From: Candidatus Woesearchaeota archaeon | GTDB lineage: Archaea > Nanobdellota > Nanobdellia > Woesearchaeales > JAGLGH01 | Direction of reading: 5' to 3' | DNA: 36,578 nucleotides | NCBI GenBank assembly: GCA_030670545.1 | Contig: DAOVBM010000008.1 | Span: 1 to 36,578, forward strand | In this document: in pieces, positions 7,932 to 13,850 of the stretch | Numbering within the stretch: position 1 is the stretch's first letter | Layout of the letters: every line of letters begins with the position of its first letter | Program-made: the position numbers and the translations under genes | The notes under the pieces: model-generated | Told to the model about the DNA's origin: nothing | The model's input: the letters and a program-made list of their open reading frames with translations, nothing else | The model's database searches: none

Positions 7932-8921
7932 ATGAAACAAACAACAACAATCATCATCGCACTTCTGCTGTGTATAACCACAGCATCAGCCACAGACATA
8001 ACTCTATCTGGCACAATCATAGGGTTTGAGCCTGATACAACGTCAACAAGCAGTGCAACAGCAGACGGCAACACTCTTGAGGGATTAGCTGAGCTTACAG
8101 CAGAGTATTCAGCTGTGCAATCTTCTAATGTGACAGTAACAACAGAATATTCTAGTTTCACAAGCTCAGATACTACTGATTTAGATAATGTTGCAGACAT
8201 AACAGATGTTACAAACTTAACTCTTGCAGTAACAGACAAAGGAAAAATCAAATTTCCACCAACACACAGCATTAATGCAATGAATCAGGATTTTGATGCA
8301 AATATTATAATTGAAGATTCATTTATCTTTGTAAATACTACTGCTCTTGATGAAAGCTTTAATGAATCTGCAACATTGACATTTGAAAATATTAACTGTA
8401 GTTTTCCTTATGTTTATTATTCAGATACCGCAGGAACAAGTTATGATTTACTTGCAGAAGATAATCAATGTCTAGCTCCAAGATGTACAAATATACAATG
8501 TATAGGCACAACATTAACAGTAGATGTTGCGCATTTTAGCGGATATTCAGCAAATGGTACTACTAATCTTTCTATTGATGCAGATGATCCAAAGTTTGTT
8601 CTTGAAGATGTCACATTCACTGCAATCTATATGAATGATCCAGACGGATTCCTAGATGGAGCAACATGTAATATCAGTTTTGCTGATGGAAGCTATATAA
8701 TGGACGAGCAGGCAAACCATTACAATTATACAAAATCATTTGCAACATCACAAACAGTAGAATACAATATAACCTGTAATAAAATAGGATATAACACAGT
8801 ATTTGCAAATGACACAGCTTTGATAGTTACACCAGATATACCTGAGTTCTCAATAATTACATTGGGACTAGGGTTAATCACTATATTAGCAGGATTATTC
8901 ATAATCAGAAGAAAGAAGTAA
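7932..8921 (+). CDS. Surface protein with PEF-type C-terminal anchor
   Basis: The 329-residue protein has an N-terminal signal peptide ending at ATASA and a C-terminal tripartite anchor: PEF motif at residues 304-306, hydrophobic helix (LGLGLITILAGLFII) and a basic end RRKK. This matches the layout of archaeal PEF-CTERM proteins, which are thought to be processed by an archaeosortase; none is seen here. The middle has a cysteine-containing beta domain (AEDNQCLAPRCTNIQC, then HFSGYSA) and a following domain (DADDPKFV, ITCNKIGYNT) that both recur in the gene at the right end of the window. Many N-x-S/T sites suggest glycosylation. A TATA-like TAATATATTTAAT lies near 7883-7895. Confidence 0.8.
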   Translation: MKQTTTIIIALLLCITTASATDITLSGTIIGFEPDTTSTSSATADGNTLEGLAELTAEYSAVQSSNVTVTTEYSSFTSSDTTDLDNVADITDVTNLTLAVTDKGKIKFPPTHSINAMNQDFDANIIIEDSFIFVNTTALDESFNESATLTFENINCSFPYVYYSDTAGTSYDLLAEDNQCLAPRCTNIQCIGTTLTVDVAHFSGYSANGTTNLSIDADDPKFVLEDVTFTAIYMNDPDGFLDGATCNISFADGSYIMDEQANHYNYTKSFATSQTVEYNITCNKIGYNTVFANDTALIVTPDIPEFSIITLGLGLITILAGLFIIRRKK

Positions 8922-8930
8922 TTACTTTCC
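8911..8930. terminator. Inverted repeat between converging stops
   Basis: The palindrome AAGTAATTACTT at about 8917-8928 spans the two adjacent stop codons of the converging genes (TAA at 8919-8921, and TTA at 8922-8924). It is the only signal between them and may help end both transcripts. It is short and AT-rich, so this is a weak call. Confidence 0.25.
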
Positions 8931-10253
8931 TTTAATAGCGTCTCTAACAGCTGATTCAGAACACACATCTTTTAAATCAAAGCAAAACACTTTTTTATCA
9001 TTAAACTTTTTTATTTTTTCCTTAAATGATTTGGCAAAAATTATATAACTTATTTTTCTGGTTCCAGGCAGTCTAACCATATTTTCTTTATTAGAAAGTA
9101 TCTTTAAGATTCTCTTTGGATTAATATTCTCTTTAAATTTGCACTCGCAAAATAATGCCCTGCTGCTATCTAATGCTATTATATCAATTTCATTATCTTT
9201 ATACCACCATCTCCCAACTTGCGCAAATTTGCATTTGACAAGTAATTCCCGACAGATATCTTCAAATAGAGTTCCTTGAAACGAATTAAAATTTTCTTTA
9301 AAATTAACTATTGCATTGTTTGAGATTCTTGATTCTATTTCTTCAAAAAATGGAGATATAAACCTAAACCAAAAGGACATATAGTTATCTGTTATCTTAT
9401 ATACCCCTCTTTTTTTCTCAAAAATCGGTTTTTCATGCTTGATAAACATGAGATTTTTAAGCACATTTAGATAATATGGCAGTTGATTCACAGGGATTCC
9501 TGTAAAATTTGAAATTTCAGAGACTGTAGTCTTTCCAAAAGCAAGTGATTCTAAGATAATAAAATATCTTTTGGGTTCAGGGAGTTCTTCCTCAAGCAAC
9601 AATTTCGTGTCCCTGAATAACAACAGATCAGGATTAAACATATGATTCTTAATTTCTTGAGTAATATCTTTTCCCTGAAAAAATTCCAGATATCTTGGTA
9701 TGGCATTTGTAGCAGCATAAAGCTTTATTGCATCTTCAGGCTTGATATGAGGAAACCACTCAAACAAGTGATTAAAACTTAAGGGGTGAATCCTTTTTAT
9801 TAATTCAATCCTTCCATACATAGGGCTTTTATATCCTATTAGCCTGGATTCTAATAATGAAATTGACGAGCCGCTGAGAATGAGTTTTTTTGTCAGGATT
9901 TGATCCACTATTCTCTGAAACTCACCAATCACGCCTCCTTTTATTAAATAACCAAATTCATCTACAGCTATAATCTCTACATCCATCTTTTCAAAAAATT
10001 CAAACATCTCTTCAAAATCATTGAATCTTAAGCCGGGAATATTAAATTGTTTGGATATCTCACTGGAAAATTTTCTTAAGTTATATTCTACGCCTTTATC
10101 AGCAGCAAGCAAATACACTGCTTTCTTTTTTTTAAGAAATTCCAGAATAAGCCTTGATTTGCCGATCCTTCTTCTGCCGGTAATTAAGGCTACTTTACCC
10201 TTCCATTTTTCAAGAGTGTTTAATTCCTCCACCCTGTTAATAAATATAGTCAT
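8922..10253 (-). CDS. Archaeal-type ATPase with C-terminal nuclease-like domain (DUF234 type)
   Basis: The 443-residue protein fits the archaeal AAA-like ATPase family (Pfam ATPase_2 plus DUF234). Walker A is G26-RRRIGKS-33, Walker B is IIAVDEFGYL with D98-E99, and a sensor-like LILSGSS follows. A winged-helix-like region lies in the middle. The C-terminal part carries a PD-(D/E)xK-like signature: E355-I-D357, then E370-C-K372 (ALFCECKFKE). The family is abundant in archaea, often in mobile or accessory regions; its role is unsettled, and nuclease or defence-related activity is inference. A TATA box is at 10271-10284. The stop directly abuts that of the surface-protein gene. Confidence 0.85.
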   Translation of the reverse strand: MTIFINRVEELNTLEKWKGKVALITGRRRIGKSRLILEFLKKKKAVYLLAADKGVEYNLRKFSSEISKQFNIPGLRFNDFEEMFEFFEKMDVEIIAVDEFGYLIKGGVIGEFQRIVDQILTKKLILSGSSISLLESRLIGYKSPMYGRIELIKRIHPLSFNHLFEWFPHIKPEDAIKLYAATNAIPRYLEFFQGKDITQEIKNHMFNPDLLLFRDTKLLLEEELPEPKRYFIILESLAFGKTTVSEISNFTGIPVNQLPYYLNVLKNLMFIKHEKPIFEKKRGVYKITDNYMSFWFRFISPFFEEIESRISNNAIVNFKENFNSFQGTLFEDICRELLVKCKFAQVGRWWYKDNEIDIIALDSSRALFCECKFKENINPKRILKILSNKENMVRLPGTRKISYIIFAKSFKEKIKKFNDKKVFCFDLKDVCSESAVRDAIKGK

Positions 10254-10270
10254 GCCTATTATAGTTCTGC

Positions 10271-10284
10271 CTATATATTTAAAT
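10271..10284 (-). promoter_or_regulatory. TATA box of the ATPase gene
   Basis: On the minus strand ATTTAAATATATAG lies about 20-30 bases before the ATG at 10251-10253, giving a leaderless or very short-leader mRNA. Confidence 0.5.
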
Positions 10285-10375
10285 CTTTCTATTTTGAAAG
10301 AGAATGAGCATCAAACCTTGAGTTATATCTATCAGAATTTTGAACAAATTGATGGTTTATTCAAAACTCTCTATC

Positions 10376-11344
10376 TCATTTCTTCACAACCCTGTGGAAC
10401 CCATACTTATCTCCCCAGCCAAAAGGGTCTTTTACCCAGTCATCAAGAAGAATCTCATCATCCTTTGTTATTAATTCTTTTTCTTTTGCTATTTTAATAA
10501 GGCTGTCATAAGAGTAAACAGAATCAAGGCTTATGCCACTTTCTTTAAATAAAGAAATAGCTTCCTTAAATTTATATAAATAAAGAGCAAGGCAGTGTTT
10601 TATTATTGTTCCTGCATTCCTGTATTCATCTATCTCTTTAACACAGCTTCCTCCTGTGCTGACAACATCCTCTACCTGTACAATTCTCTTTCCTACAGCA
10701 TCAATCTGCTTTATCAGGTATGAGATATTTTCACTTACATAACCTTTTACTATACCTCTTTCCTGATGTATTACCTTTCCTGCTTCATCAATATAGCTGT
10801 TGCCTAAATGATAGTCCACTAGAAAAACTTCATTTCCTCTTGGAGATATCCCTTCTATCTGCTTTTTCATGCCGTGGCCCTTTTTCTTCTGCCTTACATA
10901 GATGAATGGCAGCTCAAGCTCATTTGCAATCATGATTCCAGGGATTATTGCATAAGGTGAAGTGCTGGCAATAATATCATAATCTTGCTTAAACATTTTG
11001 CTTATACTTGCAAGCGATTCAATTGTAGGCTGGTCAAGGCATACAACATTGCCCTTGTCAAGAATCGTAACTGGGCATTGCAGCAAAGAAGCAAGGCTTG
11101 CAGCAGGAGCAATGCCTGCAGTTGATGTTCCTGCAATCATATCATATTCAATTCCTTTCTTTTCTATAATTTGCTTAAACCCTTCTGCAGCAAGTTTCCT
11201 GTGTTCATAGCTTCCGAGAAGAAGGCGGTTGTCATTGTATAAAGGCATCCTATATCCTGAAGCCCATTGGAAAGGATTCTTAGGATCAATCTTATTTGCC
11301 CCAATATCTAAAGCTGCCCTTGACAATTCTTTTGCATAATCCAT
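10376..11344 (-). CDS. pyrE: Orotate phosphoribosyltransferase, enlarged form
   Basis: OPRT joins orotate and PRPP to give OMP in pyrimidine synthesis. The PRPP signature is at residues 222-233 (VQVEDVVSTGGS) and the mobile-loop motif KKKGHG at 153-158. The protein has 322 residues, against about 170-220 for typical OPRT. The extra length looks like an internal repeat: residues 68-96 (YDMIAGTSTAGIAPAASLAS and on) and 123-151 (YDIIASTSPYAIIPGIMIAN and on) both resemble the one strand-helix unit that normally leads into the mobile loop. Another insert lies at about 170-215. No pyrF is nearby. Family assignment is good; whether the enlarged enzyme still uses orotate is not shown. Confidence 0.85.
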   Translation of the reverse strand: MDYAKELSRAALDIGANKIDPKNPFQWASGYRMPLYNDNRLLLGSYEHRKLAAEGFKQIIEKKGIEYDMIAGTSTAGIAPAASLASLLQCPVTILDKGNVVCLDQPTIESLASISKMFKQDYDIIASTSPYAIIPGIMIANELELPFIYVRQKKKGHGMKKQIEGISPRGNEVFLVDYHLGNSYIDEAGKVIHQERGIVKGYVSENISYLIKQIDAVGKRIVQVEDVVSTGGSCVKEIDEYRNAGTIIKHCLALYLYKFKEAISLFKESGISLDSVYSYDSLIKIAKEKELITKDDEILLDDWVKDPFGWGDKYGFHRVVKK

Positions 11345-11406
11345 ATTACCACCAATTATTTTGATTGAGATAGTTGTTTATTAAGTTTGCGGAATTGGTT
11401 ATGGGC

Positions 11407-11664
11407 CTAATATACTCCATGTGCAATACGCCCTATGAGATTCTCGACTTCAGAAATATCTCCTTTTTTGCAATAATCGTAAGGTCTTTTTCCACCTAAA
11501 CTTTTTAAAGATGAATAAAACCAATCTCTCGCACTATCTTCAGTCTCCAGTAAATCAATCATCTTTTTAACCAAACCATCCCCTGCATAATGATACATTT
11601 CCTGAGTTAAAAACAAATCTAACTCCTTAAATCTTTCTTGTTTCAGTATATCATTAATGTTCAT
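11407..11664 (-). CDS. Small protein resembling the MbcA/ParS/Xre antitoxin C-terminal domain
   Basis: The 85-residue protein ends LGGKRPYDYCKKGD followed by a helix and GRIAHGVY. That matches the pattern of the MbcA/ParS/Xre antitoxin C-terminal domain (DUF2384), where a conserved LGG-x-RP motif is followed by a helix ending in a G-R-I-x-x-G-V-Y-like tail. In known systems the domain binds a RES-domain toxin next door. No RES gene is seen here, and the N-terminal Xre-type DNA-binding helix-turn-helix is missing or much reduced. It may be an orphan antitoxin or an independent adaptor. It sits 60 bases before pyrE on the same strand. Confidence 0.6.
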   Translation of the reverse strand: MNINDILKQERFKELDLFLTQEMYHYAGDGLVKKMIDLLETEDSARDWFYSSLKSLGGKRPYDYCKKGDISEVENLIGRIAHGVY

Positions 11665-11719
11665 CTGATTATTCAGATTGTATAGATACTATTTAAATTT
11701 AATGAGACATAATATCATG

Positions 11720-11887
11720 AAAATCCGCCGCAAGTGTCCTACTCCACACTAAAGTGTGGAGTTTGACAGGACACTTGCTTTGGCAGGCAGATTTTTAGGA
11801 CACAAAGAAACCCAAAGGGTTTCTGGTGTGCCAAAAGACGAGGCTGTATCCAACACATAAAGGTGCTAGTTTTAGCCTCGTCTTTTT
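11720..11887 (+). ncRNA. Structured RNA element B, copy 1 (unassigned)
   Basis: This gene-free stretch is nearly all hairpins. AAAATC (11720-11725) pairs with GATTTT (11790-11795), enclosing a long hairpin: 11731-11740 with 11768-11777 (10 bp) and 11741-11749 with 11754-11762 (9 bp, TAAA loop). Then comes TAGGACACAAA (11796-11806), also found in copy 2. A second hairpin pairs 11807-11813 with 11817-11823 (AAA loop) inside GGACAC/GTGTGCC. A final 13-bp stem (11833-11845 with 11874-11886) ends in a T-run, like a terminator. The strand is inferred from that T-run. The RNA class is unknown; H/ACA was considered because ACA follows the first hairpin, but the fit is incomplete. Confidence 0.55.
11833..11887 (+). 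terminator. Hairpin with T-run ending RNA element B copy 1
   Basis: A 13-bp perfect stem, AAAAGACGAGGCT with AGCCTCGTCTTTT, finishes in five T bases. An equivalent hairpin and T-run end copy 2 at 28859. It could end the RNA. The convergent orientation of neighbouring genes does not demand a terminator here. Confidence 0.4.
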
Positions 11888-11978
11888 AGCATAAAAATCA
11901 GGTTTTGACTTTGTCAAAACTCCCTACTCATAGAATGAATAAACGGTTTCCTCAGTTGATTTCACTAGCTCATCACCC

Positions 11979-12848
11979 TCACACTTTATCAGAAGGACCA
12001 CAACTTGCATTAATAAAACCATCTCGTTTGTAAGCATACATAAAACCCTTACATAACTTTTCAGTTGCTTGTTCAGGATTAGGGTTCCCCTGAAGCTTTA
12101 AACAAGTAAGATATAATGTTTTAAATAGGATTCCATTTATTTTTGCCTGTCTTTGAAAATACCCTGCTAATTCCTTAGTTTCTGTTCTTGAAAGTCTTTC
12201 TTCTTGCCAATTAGCTGTTCGCCATGACCAATCATTGTCTTCAAATCCTCTTTTCAATTGATCCAAACGTTCATCATGATAATGTTTAAGGATAGTATCT
12301 CTTGCCTCAGCCAACCGAAGAAGATTTCCTTTTCGATTCATATAATCGCAACACTTTTCGAACATTTTATTCAAATATTTTGATCTTAAATCCATTTGTA
12401 TCTCTGAATCTGCAGCAACAAACATATGGTCAATAGTTTTTTTATCAAAATATCCATGTTCTATATTCCCTGTTTGCTTAAATCGTTCATAATGCCATGC
12501 ATATTCCTGAACTCTGGCATCCAGTGGGTTTGCAGAGGTGAATTTTCTTTGTAACCAACTTCTGGAATCCTGATATGTTCCAACAAGATAAGCTATCGCC
12601 TGAACATCTGCAAAATCCAATGCAATTGGCTTCTGTCTTTGTTCTTGCAGTTTTTTAATATTTTGAGCCAATCTTTCCTTCTTTTTTCTTTGAAAAGTAT
12701 AATTAGCTTGATTAGCATGATCCATATATGTTATTATTCTCTCTGTCAAGTCTCTAATTGGTCTTTCTGCTTTGAGACCCTGAACTAATTCATCTGCTCT
12801 TAAGTCTGTATAAAATAAGAGTTTTGCATTATTAAATGTAATTTCCAC
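11979..12848 (-). CDS. Unknown helical protein, 289 residues
   Basis: The protein starts at a GTG (12846-12848); an in-frame stop lies two codons upstream, so no longer start is possible, and the first internal ATG would remove 41 residues. It is rich in charged and aromatic residues, with no signal peptide or membrane segment. A basic segment (QRKKKERLAQNIKKLQEQRQ) lies at about 53-72, and the C-terminal third contains several tryptophans and a few cysteines. A good TATA-like sequence (CAAGTTTATATATTG, minus strand, about 12866-12880) lies 20-30 bases upstream. It is transcribed divergently from the unknown gene at 13023. I do not recognise the family. Confidence 0.65.
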   Translation of the reverse strand: MEITFNNAKLLFYTDLRADELVQGLKAERPIRDLTERIITYMDHANQANYTFQRKKKERLAQNIKKLQEQRQKPIALDFADVQAIAYLVGTYQDSRSWLQRKFTSANPLDARVQEYAWHYERFKQTGNIEHGYFDKKTIDHMFVAADSEIQMDLRSKYLNKMFEKCCDYMNRKGNLLRLAEARDTILKHYHDERLDQLKRGFEDNDWSWRTANWQEERLSRTETKELAGYFQRQAKINGILFKTLYLTCLKLQGNPNPEQATEKLCKGFMYAYKRDGFINASCGPSDKV

Positions 12849-13022
12849 ATTCTAAAGAGAAAAAGGCGCAATATATAAACTTGCCTATAGTTATACTCCC
12901 TTAGAGTAGCAATTGATTCTCACTACTATCTCTCATTACCATTTTAAAGACTAGATAACATTAAATATTTAAATCATTGAAATAATCAAAATCTGATAGA
13001 GATTATATGGAGGGGTAAGATA
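12849..13022. promoter_or_regulatory. Divergent promoter region
   Basis: This 174-base gap holds promoters for both neighbours. On the minus strand a TATATA stretch at about 12868-12878 precedes the GTG at 12848. On the plus strand ATTAAATATTTAAATC at about 12960-12975 is a TATA box, followed by a GGAGGGG ribosome binding site ten bases before the ATG at 13023. Nothing else stands out. Confidence 0.5.
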
Positions 13023-13649
13023 ATGCAAATAATGGAAGATTTAACTGTTGATAAGTTGACTGTAGGATTATATAAATTTTTGAATCAAATACAAGAAGAC
13101 GATATTAAACCTAATGTTCAAATGTATCTATGTGGAATGATAGACAAAGTATTTCATCCAGAGAATTGTCGAATAAATCCCACAGCCTGGACTGTTAAAG
13201 AAAAAGATTTTGATGAAAGTTTAAACCTAATCAAAAGAGAGATAGAAGCTACACCAAGAGATCAAATAGGGATACCATTAGCTAAAGCTTATTACATCTG
13301 CAAATTCACTGGAGAATTCAATGTTGTAACTCCAGTATTCAACAGCAAAATGCCTGATAATATATATTTCCCTCAAAGATGCTTCGGCGAGGGTATGCCT
13401 TATGCTAAATTAGCAAGCAATGACGAGGAGCATACAATCTTTGGATTATTTGCAATGGATCTTGAAAGATATGTAAAAATCCTTCTGGGGTATGTTAATA
13501 TGATTAATTCTGGAAAACTTGAATTGACAAAAAAAGATTACAAAAAATTCAAGGAATATGTAATACAGGACAATACAAAAGACCAGAAAGGAATTATATC
13601 TGGAACACCCACAATCCAAGAAGAGAAGATTGATGACTTACTGATATAA
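13023..13649 (+). CDS. Unknown cytosolic protein, 208 residues
   Basis: The ATG at 13023 follows a TATA box and the strong ribosome binding site GGAGGGG; a second ATG three codons later is less well spaced. The protein is mixed helix and strand by eye, with scattered cysteines but no CxxC pair, no signal peptide and no membrane segment. The C-terminal quarter is lysine-rich and hydrophilic. It is divergent from the unknown gene at 11979 and followed by the long promoter and leader of the large gene at 13851. The three do not form an operon. I do not recognise the family. Confidence 0.65.
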   Translation: MQIMEDLTVDKLTVGLYKFLNQIQEDDIKPNVQMYLCGMIDKVFHPENCRINPTAWTVKEKDFDESLNLIKREIEATPRDQIGIPLAKAYYICKFTGEFNVVTPVFNSKMPDNIYFPQRCFGEGMPYAKLASNDEEHTIFGLFAMDLERYVKILLGYVNMINSGKLELTKKDYKKFKEYVIQDNTKDQKGIISGTPTIQEEKIDDLLI

Positions 13650-13732
13650 CAACAGTTCTCTGTGCCATAAGATACCCTTAATAATTCTAAATGCCTTAGA
13701 AGTATATAAAAATATATATTCAAAAACATAAA

Positions 13733-13850
13733 AATATATAAAGTCTAAATTTTAAAATAGTAATAAGGTGTTACTCTCCGTGAGAGATTACAAATTAGTC
13801 CTAAGGAGGTAATTAATTTTACATTTTTTGGTAAAGTGGGGGAAAATTAA
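13733..13850 (+). promoter_or_regulatory. Promoter and structured leader of the 989-residue gene
   Basis: AATATATAAAG at 13733-13743 is a TATA box. The expected start near 13768 leaves a leader of about 80 bases. It contains a small hairpin (CTCTC 13774-13778 with GAGAG 13782-13786) and a near-palindrome at 13793-13814 (AATTA-G-TCCT-A-AGGA-GG-TAATT) in which an AAGGAGGT ribosome-binding-like sequence is paired. That site is about 40 bases from the ATG, too far to serve it. A second purine run (GTGGGGG, 13835-13841) lies 9 bases from the ATG and is the likely functional site. Confidence 0.45.

Noticed and set aside
11796-11806. H/ACA guide RNA, because ACA follows the first hairpin of element B
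   Set aside because: No kink-turn or pseudouridine pocket could be recognised in both copies; kept only as a test to run.
11890-11935. Third copy of RNA element A on the minus strand, since GGAGTTTTGAC and CCTGAT and ATGCTA appear in order
   Set aside because: The blocks are interrupted by a 10-base insertion that forms its own hairpin, and the core with CGGAT and GCTC/GAGC is absent.
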